A DNA stretch of 64,000 nt from Lutibacter profundi (lineage in GTDB: Bacteria; Bacteroidota; Bacteroidia; Flavobacteriales; Flavobacteriaceae), in contig NZ_CP013355.1 in assembly GCF_001543325.1 (NCBI RefSeq), positions 1,208,001 to 1,272,000 on the forward strand. Reading direction: 5' to 3'. Shown here in pieces: positions 1-8,695 of the stretch (the stretch's first letter is position 1; each line of letters begins with the position of its first letter). A model generated the notes under the pieces. That model did no database searches and had not been told where the DNA came from. It saw nothing but the letters and a program-made list of their open reading frames with translations. Position numbers and translations under genes: made by a program.

Positions 1-588
1 GGTGAAATTGTTGGAAGCGATTATCCCAATAAATATATAACAATTGGCGGGCATTTAGATTCTTGGGATTTGGGTGAAGGAGCTCATGACGATGGTGCAG
101 GTATTGTGCAGTCTATTGAAGTGCTACGTTTACTTAAATTAAATAATATACAACCTAAACATACTATTAGAGTAGTTTTATTTATGAATGAAGAAAATGG
201 TTTAAGAGGTGGTAAAAAATATGCCGAAGAAGCCAAAAAGAATAATGAAAATCACATTGCAGCTTTAGAATCAGATTCGGGTGGATTTACACCAAGAGGC
301 TTTTCATTTGATGCTTCCGAAAAAAATTACAACCTATTTATGAGTTGGAAATCATTACTTGCTCCGTATGGATTGCACGATATTAAAAAAGGACATGGAG
401 GTGCTGATATTAGCCCTTTAAAATCTGAAACAATCTCTTTATTTGGTTACAAACCAGATTCACAACGGTATTTTGATTATCATCATACCGCTATTGATAC
501 TTTTGACAAAGTTAATAAAAGGGAATTAGAACTAGGAGCAGCATCAATGGCTTCACTTATTTATTTATTAGATACCTATTTAAAATGA
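1..588 (+). CDS. M28-family metallopeptidase, C-terminal part (5' truncated by window edge)
   Basis: The frame is open from base 1, so only the last 195 residues of a zinc aminopeptidase/carboxypeptidase are visible. Family metal ligands are present: HLDSWD (visible residues 18-23), GAHDDGAG (27-34) with the bridging Asp, the catalytic Glu pair in NEENGLRG, ESDSGG, and a final His in YHHTAIDT. An internal ATG at 70 is not the start because the HLD motif lies upstream of it. The stop overlaps the ATG of the next gene by four bases (ATGA), so the two are probably cotranscribed. Members of this family are usually exported and hydrolyse N-terminal amino acids or dipeptides from peptides. The exact substrate cannot be read from this fragment. 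Confidence 0.9.
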   Translation, partial: GEIVGSDYPNKYITIGGHLDSWDLGEGAHDDGAGIVQSIEVLRLLKLNNIQPKHTIRVVLFMNEENGLRGGKKYAEEAKKNNENHIAALESDSGGFTPRGFSFDASEKNYNLFMSWKSLLAPYGLHDIKKGHGGADISPLKSETISLFGYKPDSQRYFDYHHTAIDTFDKVNKRELELGAASMASLIYLLDTYLK

Positions 589-2201
589 AAAAAATAATTG
601 TAGTATTTTTAATTACCATGACCATTTCGTGTTCAAAAAAAGAACAAGTTGACACCATTGTTATAAATGCCAACGTTTATACTGTAAATAAAAACTTTGA
701 TAAAGCTCAAGCTTTTGCCATTAAAAATGGTAAAATTATTGATGTAGGTACCACTCTTGAAATTGAATCAAAATATGCTTCAACATTTATCAACGATGTA
801 AAAGGTAAAACAATAGTTCCTGGCTTTATAGATGCCCATTGCCACTTTTTTGGATTAGGTTTGCAACAACAAAAGGTAGATTTAACTGGCACAACTAGTT
901 TTAATGATGTTGTACAGCGTATTGTTGATTTTCAAAAAGAAAAAAAAGCAGCCTACATTACCGGACATGGTTGGGATCAAAATGATTGGGAAATTAAAAA
1001 ATTCCCAACAAAAGATAAATTAGATCAGTTATTTCCAAATACACCAATTGCAATTCGTAGAATTGATGGCCATGCACTACTAGCAAACCAAGCAGCAATA
1101 GATTTGGCAAAAGTTACCATTAACACTCCTTTTTCGGGTGGAGAAATACTACAAAAAAACGGTAAACTTACGGGTATATTTATTGATAACCCTATGAATT
1201 TAATTGATAAAACAATACCAAACCCTTCAAGAAAAGAACAAATTCAAGCATTAAAAGATGCGGAAGAAATTTGTTTTTTTTATGGTTTAACAACTGTTGA
1301 CGATGCCGGATTATCAAAAAAAACTGTTGACTTAATTGATAGTTTACAACAAGCCAACGAACTAAAAATTCGTATTTATGCTATGATTTCTAACAGCCCT
1401 AAAAATTTAGATTATTATTTACCAAAAGGGATTATAAAAACTGACAGATTGAATGTGCGATCTATAAAAGTATATGCAGATGGTGCTTTAGGTTCTCGTG
1501 GAGCAGCCATGAAAAAATCGTATTCAGATAAACACAATCATTTTGGAGCTCTTGTAACACCTATAGGCGAATTACAAAATATTGCTAAGAGAATTGTAAA
1601 ATCAGATTATCAAATGAATACACATGCCATAGGAGATTCAGCAAACTATGTGATGTTAAAAACGTATAACGAAATTTTAAAAGGTAAAAAAGATAGGCGA
1701 TGGAGAATTGAACACGCTCAAATTATTGATATGAACGATTTTAATTATTTTGATAATATTTTACCTTCAATTCAACCAACACATGCCACATCTGATATGT
1801 ATTGGGCAAAAGACAGAATTGGTGCTGAGCGTATGAAAGGAGCTTACGCTTATAAAGAATTATTAAAACATTATGGAAAAGTTGCATTGGGAACAGATTT
1901 TCCTGTAGAAAAAGTAAGTCCTTTTTTAACTTTTTATGCTGCAGTTACACGAAAAGATTTAAATAATTTTCCTGAAAACGGTTTCCAAATGGAAAATGCG
2001 TTAACACGTGAAGAAACATTAAAAGGGATGACTATTTGGGCTGCCTATGCTAATTTTGAAGAGAATGAAAAAGGGAGTATTGAAACTGGTAAAATGGCAG
2101 ATTTTATAATTCTCAATAAAAATATTATGGAAATTGAAACCTCAAAAATTCCATCTATAAAAGTTGAAGAAACTTATGTTAATGGTGAACGTGTTAAATA
2201 A
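585..2201 (+). CDS. Exported amidohydrolase (YtcJ/LAF3-like, amidohydrolase family 3), lipoprotein
   Basis: 538 residues. The N-terminus has a lipoprotein signal ending in TISCSKK, predicting attachment of Cys16 to a membrane on the periplasmic side. The metal-dependent hydrolase fold is shown by the composite N-terminal sandwich (NANVYTVNKNF), the HCH metal motif at residues 85-87, the family signature VYADGALGSRGA and the late Asp in GTDFPVE (about residues 435-440). COG1574 proteins hydrolyse amides or N-acyl compounds, but the natural substrate is rarely known and is not inferred here. The ATG overlaps the stop of the preceding peptidase by four bases. A M28 peptidase, amidohydrolase and M15 dipeptidase in a row suggest scavenging of peptides or cell-wall fragments. 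Confidence 0.88.
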   Translation: MKKIIVVFLITMTISCSKKEQVDTIVINANVYTVNKNFDKAQAFAIKNGKIIDVGTTLEIESKYASTFINDVKGKTIVPGFIDAHCHFFGLGLQQQKVDLTGTTSFNDVVQRIVDFQKEKKAAYITGHGWDQNDWEIKKFPTKDKLDQLFPNTPIAIRRIDGHALLANQAAIDLAKVTINTPFSGGEILQKNGKLTGIFIDNPMNLIDKTIPNPSRKEQIQALKDAEEICFFYGLTTVDDAGLSKKTVDLIDSLQQANELKIRIYAMISNSPKNLDYYLPKGIIKTDRLNVRSIKVYADGALGSRGAAMKKSYSDKHNHFGALVTPIGELQNIAKRIVKSDYQMNTHAIGDSANYVMLKTYNEILKGKKDRRWRIEHAQIIDMNDFNYFDNILPSIQPTHATSDMYWAKDRIGAERMKGAYAYKELLKHYGKVALGTDFPVEKVSPFLTFYAAVTRKDLNNFPENGFQMENALTREETLKGMTIWAAYANFEENEKGSIETGKMADFIILNKNIMEIETSKIPSIKVEETYVNGERVK

Positions 2202-2880
2202 AATATTAAAACATACTATTTTATGCATTCTTCTCTTTGTAGTAGGGAAAGGCTTTGCTCAACAATTACCTAAAGGATTTGTAGATATAAAAACCGTAAT
2301 TCCAGCCATAGAATTAGAAATTCGATATGCTGGAAATCATAATTTTATTGGCAAACCAATAGATGGGTATAATGTTCCAAAAGCCATAATTACGGTTGAA
2401 GCAGCCAATATGTTAAAAAAAATTCAGTTAGCACTTAAAAAGCAACATTTAGGACTAAAAATTTATGATGCATACCGCCCACAAAAAGCAGTAAATCATT
2501 TTGTTAAATGGGCTAAAAACTTGAATGACACTCTAAATAAAGAAGAATTTTATCCAAACGTTAAAAAGAAAAATTTATTTAAAGAAGAATACATTGCTTC
2601 TCGTTCTGGACACAGCAGAGGTAGTACCGTTGATATTACCATTATTGATTTATCTACTGATGAAAAAAAAGCATTGGATATGGGAAGTCCTTATGATTTT
2701 TTTGGTAAAGAATCTTGGGTTTCAAATCAAAATTTAACCTCAAAACAACTACAAAACAGGAAAATTTTACAAGAGTTAATGCGAAAGTATAATTTTAAAA
2801 ATTACCCAAAAGAATGGTGGCACTTTACACTGCGGAATGAACCGTACCCAGATACCTATTTCAACTTTTCAGTTGAATAA
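2176..2880 (+). CDS. D-alanyl-D-alanine dipeptidase (VanX/DdpX type, peptidase M15D)
   Basis: About 234 residues with an N-terminal signal peptide ending near GFA-QQ. Zinc-ligand motifs of M15D enzymes are present: SGHSRGSTVD (SxHxxGxxxD) in the middle and EWWHF near the C-terminus, which holds the catalytic Glu and last His ligand. The frame could be extended to a TTG at 2164. I prefer ATG 2176 (or 2182) because it gives a compact signal peptide and less overlap with the upstream amidohydrolase, whose last 26 bases it still overlaps. The family cleaves D-Ala-D-Ala, here probably in the periplasm for murein-peptide recycling. A role in glycopeptide resistance is not supported, since no vanA/vanH-like genes are near. 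Confidence 0.88.
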   Translation: MLMVNVLNKILKHTILCILLFVVGKGFAQQLPKGFVDIKTVIPAIELEIRYAGNHNFIGKPIDGYNVPKAIITVEAANMLKKIQLALKKQHLGLKIYDAYRPQKAVNHFVKWAKNLNDTLNKEEFYPNVKKKNLFKEEYIASRSGHSRGSTVDITIIDLSTDEKKALDMGSPYDFFGKESWVSNQNLTSKQLQNRKILQELMRKYNFKNYPKEWWHFTLRNEPYPDTYFNFSVE

Positions 2881-2902
2881 AAAAGCCTTAAAGTTTAACT
2901 CA

Positions 2903-3670
2903 TTATGCTAAAATTTTAGTTACAAAACTAGGGATTTCTGCTACTCCTTTTTCTTGTAAAAAACGAATAAAGGCCGAACCTATAATTGCTCCATTCATAT
3001 ACTCACATACCTTATTAAAGGTTGCTTTATTTGAAATACCAAAACCTACAATTAAGGTACTTTTTAAATTCATTTTTTTAATTCTCTTAAAATAGGCTAT
3101 TTGCTTTTCTGAAATTTCTCCTTTAGCACCTGTAATTGAGGAAGATGCTACTACATAAATAAAAGCATTGGTAATTTTATCAATTTTTCTAATACGCTCT
3201 TCTGAAGTTTGTGGTGTTATTAAAAATACATTTGAAATTCCATAATTTGCAAATAAAGCTTGGTAATGAGATTCGTATTCAAGCATCGGTAAATCAGGAA
3301 TAATTACAGTTTCTATACCGCAGTCTTTACATTTTTGACAAAATTTAGCTTCACCATATTTTATAACCTGATTTAAGTAACCCATTAAAACTAAAGGGGT
3401 GTTAACAGTCTCTTTTATTGCTTCCAACTGATTAAAAATAAGATCTAAATTCATTCCATTCTTCAATGCTACAGAACTACTATGTTGTATTGTTGGTCCA
3501 TCAGCCAATGGATCTGAGTACGGCAAACCAACTTCAATAAAATCTACACCATTACTTTCCAATTTTTTAATAATTTGTTCAGTATCATTTAATTTTGGAA
3601 AACCTGCAGTAAAAAATACTGAACATAAATTATGCTGTTTCACTTTAAATAAACTAGTTAACTTACTCAT
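2903..3670 (-). CDS. trpA: Tryptophan synthase alpha chain
   Basis: 255-residue TIM barrel that cleaves indole-3-glycerol phosphate to indole and glyceraldehyde 3-phosphate and channels indole to TrpB. The catalytic Glu lies in [17 protein letters not shown] and the second catalytic Asp in [12 protein letters not shown]. The phosphate-binding glycines are in VGFGIS and the C-terminal IIGSAFIR. It is slightly shorter than enterobacterial TrpA but typical for Bacteroidota. It is the last gene of the trp operon and its start overlaps the trpB stop by eight bases, indicating translational coupling. No obvious terminator lies between its stop and the convergent dipeptidase gene 23 bases away. Confidence 0.97.
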   Translation of the reverse strand: MSKLTSLFKVKQHNLCSVFFTAGFPKLNDTEQIIKKLESNGVDFIEVGLPYSDPLADGPTIQHSSSVALKNGMNLDLIFNQLEAIKETVNTPLVLMGYLNQVIKYGEAKFCQKCKDCGIETVIIPDLPMLEYESHYQALFANYGISNVFLITPQTSEERIRKIDKITNAFIYVVASSSITGAKGEISEKQIAYFKRIKKMNLKSTLIVGFGISNKATFNKVCEYMNGAIIGSAFIRFLQEKGVAEIPSFVTKILA

Positions 3671-4847
3671 CTTTTAAATGTGTTATATAGGTTTCTAAAT
3701 CTTTATCACCTCTTCCAGATAAATTAATTACAATTACCTGATCTTTTGTTAATTTCATTTTGGACAAAACAGCTAGTGCATGAGCCGATTCTAATGCTGG
3801 AATAATTCCTTCAATTTTTGTTAACTCATACGCAGCATTTAACGCTTCTTTGTCTGTTGCATTCATAAATATAGCACGTTCACTTTCGTGTAAAAAAGCA
3901 TGCAAAGGACCAATTCCAGGATAATCCAATCCTGCTGAAATAGAATAGGGTTCTATTACTTGCCCATATTCATCTTGCATTAATATGGTTTTACTTCCAT
4001 GTAAAACACCAACTTCTCCTAGTTGAGAAGTTGCTGCCGATTGCCCACTATGCACACCTAAACCTGCAGCTTCAACAGCAATTAACTGTACATTTTTAGT
4101 GTCTAAATAATGGTAAAAAGCACCTGCTGCATTACTTCCGCCACCTACACAAGCAATTACCATGTCTGGATTTTCATTCCCTGTTTGCGCTAATAATTGT
4201 TCCTTAATTTCTTTACTAATTATAGATTGCAAACGAGCCACCATATCTGGATATGGATGTGGACCAACAACAGAACCTATTAAATAATAGGTGTCTTCAG
4301 GATTCCCAATCCAATCTCTAATGGCTTCATTTGTGGCATCTTTCAATGTTTTACTACCACTTATTGCAGGCACAACTGTTGCGCCCAACATTTTCATTCG
4401 GGCTACATTTGGTGCTTGTCGTTTTATATCAACTTCTCCCATAAAAACAATACATTCTAAATCCATTAAAGCACAAACAGTTGCTGTTGCAACACCGTGT
4501 TGACCAGCACCTGTTTCGGCAATAATTCGTTTTTTTCCTAAATATTTTGCAACCAATATTTGTCCGATAGTATTATTAATTTTATGTGCACCTGTATGGC
4601 ATAAATCTTCTCTTTTTAAATAAATAGTAGCTCCATATTTTTCAGATAAGCGTTTCGCAAAATACAAAGGTGTTGGCCGCCCAACGTAGTTATCTAACAG
4701 CTCTTTAAATTCATTTTTAAAAGAATCTGATGCTAATATTTTTAAATAATTATCTTCTAATTCTTTTACATTTGGAAACAATAGTTCTGGTATAAATGCA
4801 CCTCCAAACTGACCGTAATAGCCATTTTTATCTACAAAAAAACTCAT
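3663..4847 (-). CDS. trpB: Tryptophan synthase beta chain
   Basis: 394-residue PLP enzyme that condenses indole and serine to tryptophan. The PLP-binding lysine is in [14 protein letters not shown] (about residue 90), the phosphate-binding glycine loop in GGGSNAAG, and the catalytic-site ETGAGQHG motif is present. The ordinary TrpB1 length and COMM-domain sequence suggest a TrpA-dependent enzyme. The start overlaps the trpF stop by four bases (ATGA) and the stop overlaps the trpA start, so trpF-B-A are tightly coupled. Confidence 0.97.
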   Translation of the reverse strand: MSFFVDKNGYYGQFGGAFIPELLFPNVKELEDNYLKILASDSFKNEFKELLDNYVGRPTPLYFAKRLSEKYGATIYLKREDLCHTGAHKINNTIGQILVAKYLGKKRIIAETGAGQHGVATATVCALMDLECIVFMGEVDIKRQAPNVARMKMLGATVVPAISGSKTLKDATNEAIRDWIGNPEDTYYLIGSVVGPHPYPDMVARLQSIISKEIKEQLLAQTGNENPDMVIACVGGGSNAAGAFYHYLDTKNVQLIAVEAAGLGVHSGQSAATSQLGEVGVLHGSKTILMQDEYGQVIEPYSISAGLDYPGIGPLHAFLHESERAIFMNATDKEALNAAYELTKIEGIIPALESAHALAVLSKMKLTKDQVIVINLSGRGDKDLETYITHLKDE

Positions 4848-5491
4848 ATTAAGTTATGTTTAAATTCTTTAATATTTTTAATATTTTTTAAAGCAGGTTC
4901 TATTTCAAAACCACTATTTATATCGACACCTTTAAAAGCAGGATGTATTATTTTTTTTATATCCTCAGCATCATCTTTTGAAATACCTCCACTTAATAAA
5001 AATGGCACCTTACCTTTATAGTTTTGAAGTATTTCCCAATTAAATTTGATACCATTTCCTCCATAATTTGTTCCTTTGGTATCAAACAGAAAATATTCAC
5101 AAAATTTTTGAAACTTTTTTGTAATGCTGAAATCAAAGTTTTCATCTACTGAAAATGCTTTGATAATTTTTAATTTATGAGATTCTGAAACAATCTTTCG
5201 ACTGCGCTCAAGATGACTATTTAGAATTTCATTACAATAATTAGGAGTTTCATTTCCGTGCAACTGTACAAAATCTAATTTATATTTTTCAACAGTAGCA
5301 ATTACTTTTTCAATAGTTTCATTTACAAAAACACCTACTTTTTTTGTTTCCGAAGGAAATTTAATCTGCGGAAATTCTGTAACAAAACGCTTAGATTTAT
5401 GATAGAAGATAAACCCTACAAAATCTGGTTTCAAAGCTAATAAGCTCGAAACATTCTCTACATCTCGCATTCCGCAAACTTTAATTTTCAT
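4844..5491 (-). CDS. trpF: Phosphoribosylanthranilate isomerase with in-frame repeat-derived insertion
   Basis: 215 residues. Amadori isomerase converting phosphoribosylanthranilate to CdRP. The catalytic Cys is in KVCGMRD (residue 6) and the catalytic Asp in [11 protein letters not shown], with phosphate loops LLSGGIS and GVDINSGFE. Between VQLHGNE and IKAFSV, residues near 88-105 read [15 protein letters not shown]. That stretch is encoded by a copy of the dispersed palindromic repeat (TTTCGACTGCGCTCA on the + strand, 5196 onward). It makes the protein about 15-18 residues longer than expected and should fall in a surface loop between barrel elements. The reading frame is intact, so the gene is probably functional, and the protein is needed because no second trpF is visible. 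Confidence 0.95.
   Translation of the reverse strand: MKIKVCGMRDVENVSSLLALKPDFVGFIFYHKSKRFVTEFPQIKFPSETKKVGVFVNETIEKVIATVEKYKLDFVQLHGNETPNYCNEILNSHLERSRKIVSESHKLKIIKAFSVDENFDFSITKKFQKFCEYFLFDTKGTNYGGNGIKFNWEILQNYKGKVPFLLSGGISKDDAEDIKKIIHPAFKGVDINSGFEIEPALKNIKNIKEFKHNLI
5196..5216. repeat. Dispersed palindromic repeat (GAGCGnAGTCGAA family) inside trpF
   Basis: On the + strand the core is TTTCGACTGCGCTCAAGATG, followed by AC. It matches the core found in many intergenic spacers of this window (5640, 7925, 7965, 8016, 62295, 63409, 63752, 63814). In trpF it is translated as LERSRK. Confidence 0.85.
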
Positions 5492-5540
5492 TTTTGTTTT
5501 TGTTTTTTGTTTAACTGTTTAATAGTTAATTTCATTTATC

Positions 5541-5560
5541 ATTCCTGCGAAGGCAGGAAT
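5541..5560. repeat. Dispersed palindrome, GCAGGAAT family
   Basis: Eight-base arms ATTCCTGC (5541-5548) and GCAGGAAT (5553-5560) enclose a GAAG loop. Related copies lie at 37612-37636 and 38128-38172. It sits in the 229-base trpC-trpF spacer, which also holds a threefold ATTCTTTTTTAG-like tandem near 5605-5640 and another repeat at 5640. No gene is seen in that spacer. Confidence 0.75.
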
Positions 5561-5639
5561 CTATTTATTGCTAATTGTGGATTCATCCTTCCACAGGAAT
5601 GACATTCTTTTTTAGATTCTTTTTTAGATTCTTTTTATT

Positions 5640-5663
5640 CATTTCGACTCCGCTCAGTGACCA
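5640..5663. repeat. Dispersed repeat, GAGCGnAGTCGAA family, trpC-trpF spacer
   Basis: Core ATTTCGACTCCGCTCAGTGA on the + strand is the canonical form of the family seen throughout the window. Confidence 0.85.
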
Positions 5664-5720
5664 AATGGAATGACATTTTTTTACAAATACACCATTCAGT
5701 GCATACATATTTACATTCTT

Positions 5721-6506
5721 TTACTTAATTTGACTTATAAATTCTTGACAAGCATAGCCTGGATTTTCAGTTTTCATAAAATTTTCGCCAATTAAAAAAC
5801 CTTGAAATCCATATTCTTTTAAGCCAACAATAACTCTTGGGTCACTCAGTCCGCTTTCAGAAACTTTAATACAACTCTTTGGTATTTGATTTGCCAATTC
5901 AATTGAGCGCTCTAAATTAACCTCAAAAGTTTTTAAACTTCTATTATTAATCCCTATTATTTTATGGTCGAGTTCAATTTTGTCTAATTCTTCTATATTG
6001 TGTACTTCATACAATACTTCTAAACCTAAATCTTCAGCTAATTTTCCATAATTTTTCAATTCTTGTTTTGTTAAACAAGCAGCTATTAACAAAATAGCAT
6101 CTGCTCCAATGGCTTTAGCTTCTACAATTTGAAATCCGTCAACAATAAAATCTTTTCTTAAAATTGGAGTGGTTTCATTCACCGTTCTTGCTTGGATTAC
6201 ATCTAAAATACTTCCTCCAAAAAAATGAATATCGGTTAAAATAGATTGAGCTGCAACCTTAGCTTCTAAATAACCATGAGTAACATCAATTATAGTTGCT
6301 TTGTCATTAATAATTCCTTTTGAGGGTGATTGTCTTTTAAATTCAGCTATAATTCCTGTTGAACTTTTAACTGTTAAAGCTTTTTTTAATGAAATTGGTG
6401 TGCGCTTAAAATTAGGGCTTTTAACTAATTTTTCTATCGAAACCTCTTTCATTAATTGTGCTACTTCTTTCTTTTTATGTGCTATTATTTTATCTAAAAT
6501 GTTCAT
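5721..6506 (-). CDS. trpC: Indole-3-glycerol phosphate synthase
   Basis: 261-residue TIM barrel that closes the indole ring of CdRP. Family motifs: IIAEFKRQSPSKG with the catalytic Lys, LRKDFIVD, IGINNRSL, KVSESGL and FLIGENFM. The length is normal and the N-terminal helix starts directly at MNILDKIIAHKK. It is a separate monofunctional enzyme (not fused to TrpF), the fourth gene of the operon. It is separated from trpD by a dead GIY-YIG gene and from trpF by a repeat-filled spacer. Confidence 0.97.
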   Translation of the reverse strand: MNILDKIIAHKKKEVAQLMKEVSIEKLVKSPNFKRTPISLKKALTVKSSTGIIAEFKRQSPSKGIINDKATIIDVTHGYLEAKVAAQSILTDIHFFGGSILDVIQARTVNETTPILRKDFIVDGFQIVEAKAIGADAILLIAACLTKQELKNYGKLAEDLGLEVLYEVHNIEELDKIELDHKIIGINNRSLKTFEVNLERSIELANQIPKSCIKVSESGLSDPRVIVGLKEYGFQGFLIGENFMKTENPGYACQEFISQIK

Positions 6507-6546
6507 TTTTATACTTAATTGGTAATTCTTAAATTATATTCATTTT

Positions 6547-6574
6547 CGTCACCCTGAACTTGTTTCAGGGTCTC
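6547..6574. repeat. Dispersed palindrome, CTGAACTTGTTTCAG family
   Basis: The + strand reads GTCACCCTGAACTTGTTTCA followed by GGGTCTCA, with arms ACCCTGAA/TTCAGGGT. A mirror-oriented copy is at 6866-6894, a degenerate copy at 60938-60965 and a translated copy lies in mvaD (58939-58962). It overlaps the end of the GIY-YIG pseudogene. Confidence 0.8.
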
Positions 6575-6853
6575 ATCCAAATTGTAGTGTTTTTAAAGTA
6601 GGGTTCATTTCCTTAATTAAATTTATTTTCCAGTCGTGATGCTAATTTTTTAATTTTTTTCTCTTAAAATTGCTTGATTTATATCCGTAAATTCTTCGAA
6701 ATATATTAAATCTTTCACATTATATTTTGATGTAAACTTTGAACCTAATCCATTTTTATGCTGGTTTATTCTTTCTTTTAAGTTTGATGTCATACCAATA
6801 TAAAAGGTTGTTCTATATTCATTCACTAATATGTAAACATAACTTAATTTCAT
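6573..6853 (-). pseudogene. GIY-YIG endonuclease-like gene, inactivated
   Basis: The open part encodes 67 residues with the GIY-YIG hallmark (YVYILVNEYRTTFYIGMTSN, the conserved Arg in LKERINQHK, and Glu in FEEF) but ends at REKN. Just past the stop another frame continues the family: LKN, then TAG where Trp is usual, then HHDWKINLIKEMNPTLKTL, to a TGA at 6573-6575. Two lesions are therefore seen: one base missing in an A7 run (+ strand T7 at 6654-6660) and a TGG-to-TAG nonsense change. Such small GIY-YIG proteins of unknown role (about 80-110 residues) are common in Flavobacteria. The gene lies inside the trp operon flanked by two inverted copies of the CTGAACTTGTTTCAG repeat, suggesting that it entered as a passenger. 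Confidence 0.75.
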
Positions 6854-6865
6854 ATTCTCATTAGA

Positions 6866-6894
6866 TGTGATGCTGAAACAAGTTCAGCATGACG
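6866..6894. repeat. Dispersed palindrome, CTGAACTTGTTTCAG family, inverted copy
   Basis: The + strand reads GTGATGCTGAAACAAGTTCA followed by GCATGACG, inverted relative to the copy at 6547. Together the two copies bracket the GIY-YIG pseudogene between trpD and trpC. Confidence 0.8.
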
Positions 6895-6895
6895 T

Positions 6896-7906
6896 TTATA
6901 GTTGAATCTGCTCTTTAAAATTTTTAATCAACTTCGTTAAACATTGTTTTGCTTTTAAACTAACTAAAGATTCTTTTGCTTCTTCAAAAGCTGTATCAAA
7001 AGATTTATTTTTATCTATTATTTTTAATGCAAATGCGGCATTTGCCAATACTGCATTATTTTGTGCTTCAGTTCCTTTTCCGTCTAAAATTGACATAAAT
7101 ATTTTGGCGGAGGTTGCTACAGAGTTTCCTCCAAAAATTTCTGATTGCTGTAATCTTTTTAATCCTAAATTTTCAGGTGTTATTAATTGTTCGTTTTCTT
7201 TGGTAAATAATTTGAAAGAACTTGTTAATGAAATTTCATCGTAACCATCTAAACTATAAACTATTCCGTAATTTTTTGAGGTTTCTTGCAATAAATAATT
7301 GTAAATTCTGGCAACTTCTAGATTAAAAACACCTACCAATTGATTTTGTGGATTGCTTGGATTTACCAACGGCCCTAACATATTAAAAAAAGTTTTTAAA
7401 CCTAATTCTTTACGAACCGGACCAACAGCTTTCATAGCCGGATGAAATAATGGTGCGTGTAAAAAACAAATATTCGCATCTTCTATTTGACGCTTTAATG
7501 TTGCTTCATCATTGGTAAATTTATACCCTAAATATTCTAACATATTAGATGATCCACTTACTGAAGACACTCCGTAATTGCCATGTTTAGCCACTTTATT
7601 TCCTGTGCCTGCAACCACAAATGATGTTAACGTTGAAATGTTGAATGTGTTTTTGCCATCACCACCTGTACCACATAAATCAATAGTGTTAAACTCCGAC
7701 AAATCTATTTTTACTGCCAATTCTAATAATGCCTCTCTAAAACCGGCTAACTCCTCTACAGAGATTGGTCGCATCATAAAAACGGTTAAAAAGGAAGCTA
7801 TTTGTGATGTATTATAGGTTTCATTTGCTATTTGAATAAGCACTTCTTTAGCTTCTTGTTTTGTTAAACGCTGTTGTTCAAATAATTTGTTTAAAATATT
7901 TTTCAT
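6896..7906 (-). CDS. trpD: Anthranilate phosphoribosyltransferase
   Basis: 336 residues. Transfers the phosphoribosyl group of PRPP to anthranilate. PRPP/phosphate-binding GTGGDGKNTFNIST and the glycine-rich KHGNYGVSSVSGSSNMLE follow the N-terminal helical domain. The motif HPAMKAVGPVRKELGLKTFFN is typical (positions about 165-185). It lies third in the operon, not fused to TrpG. Confidence 0.97.
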   Translation of the reverse strand: MKNILNKLFEQQRLTKQEAKEVLIQIANETYNTSQIASFLTVFMMRPISVEELAGFREALLELAVKIDLSEFNTIDLCGTGGDGKNTFNISTLTSFVVAGTGNKVAKHGNYGVSSVSGSSNMLEYLGYKFTNDEATLKRQIEDANICFLHAPLFHPAMKAVGPVRKELGLKTFFNMLGPLVNPSNPQNQLVGVFNLEVARIYNYLLQETSKNYGIVYSLDGYDEISLTSSFKLFTKENEQLITPENLGLKRLQQSEIFGGNSVATSAKIFMSILDGKGTEAQNNAVLANAAFALKIIDKNKSFDTAFEEAKESLVSLKAKQCLTKLIKNFKEQIQL

Positions 7907-7924
7907 TATATTTTTTTGTGTTAT

Positions 7925-8036
7925 GGTGATTGAGCGGAGTCGAAATCTTAACTGTTATAATTTTACTTCGACTCCACTCAGTAGCCAATTCTATACATTC
8001 GTTATTTATTAAATATCTCGACTCCGCTCGATATGA
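7925..8036. repeat. Cluster of three GAGCGnAGTCGAA-family repeats in the trpG-trpD spacer
   Basis: Copies at about 7925-7948 (GTGATTGAGCGGAGTCGAAA), 7965-7987 (ACTTCGACTCCACTCAGTAG, inverted) and 8016-8036 (TCTCGACTCCGCTCGATATG). The first two form an inverted pair that could fold in the operon mRNA. The 181-base spacer holds no other feature. Confidence 0.8.
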
Positions 8037-8087
8037 CATACTCTTCCACTCAGTTCAGTAAGCATATTCATAATTTTCAATTGTTAT

Positions 8088-8663
8088 TTATTTATTTTCT
8101 TCTATAAAATTACGAACTATTTGTTCTCCTAAAGGTGTTAAAATTGACTCAGGATGATATTGTACGGCACTTATATTATATGTTTTATGTTGTAAAGACA
8201 TAATATCATCAAATTCGTCTACTGCTGTTATTTCTAATTCTGGCGGAAAATCTTTTTTAGATGCTATCCACGAATGATACCTTGCTGCTTCAAATTTAGC
8301 GGGAATTCCCTTATAAATTGAAGCATCCTTATTGGTTACTTTCATAGTTGTTGCTACACCGTGAAAAACCGAATCTAAATTTTCTAGCGAACCACCAAAT
8401 ACCTCTGTAATTGCTTGTAACCCCAAACAAACTCCAAAAATTGGTTTTTTACCTGCATAGGTTTTTATAACTTCTTTTAAAATTCCGGCTTCATCAGGAA
8501 TTCCTGGACCCGGTGATAACATAATTAAATCGTATTTATTAATAGCCTCAACAGCTATTTCGTTGTTTCTATAAACTGTTGGATATTTCCCAGTAATATT
8601 TTCAACTAAATGAACTAGATTATAGGTAAATGAATCGTAATTATCTATGATTACTATTTTCAT
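8088..8663 (-). CDS. trpG: Anthranilate synthase component II (glutamine amidotransferase)
   Basis: About 191 residues. Class I glutamine amidotransferase supplying ammonia to TrpE. The nucleophile Cys is in FGVCLGLQAI, His/Glu of the triad in YHPES, and the oxyanion motif in LSPGPGIPDEAG. I place the start at ATG 8663 (MKIVIIDNYDSFTYN), the normal family N-terminus. The frame stays open for 32 more codons to 8759, but that stretch is translation of the REP-like element at 8696-8816, not protein. Confidence 0.96.
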   Translation of the reverse strand: MKIVIIDNYDSFTYNLVHLVENITGKYPTVYRNNEIAVEAINKYDLIMLSPGPGIPDEAGILKEVIKTYAGKKPIFGVCLGLQAITEVFGGSLENLDSVFHGVATTMKVTNKDASIYKGIPAKFEAARYHSWIASKKDFPPELEITAVDEFDDIMSLQHKTYNISAVQYHPESILTPLGEQIVRNFIEENK

Positions 8664-8695
8664 ATTTTGTCTTTTTATCTTTTTATTCTTTTTTT

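Noticed and set aside
2164-2181. TTG 2164 as start of the VanX-like gene
   Set aside because: It lengthens the signal peptide and the overlap with the upstream gene. ATG 2176 or 2182 is more plausible, although not proven.
5600-8060. Regularly recurring repeats in the trp spacers as a CRISPR array
   Set aside because: Copies are irregularly spaced, occur in both orientations, lie between operon genes and also inside genes, and no cas genes are present.
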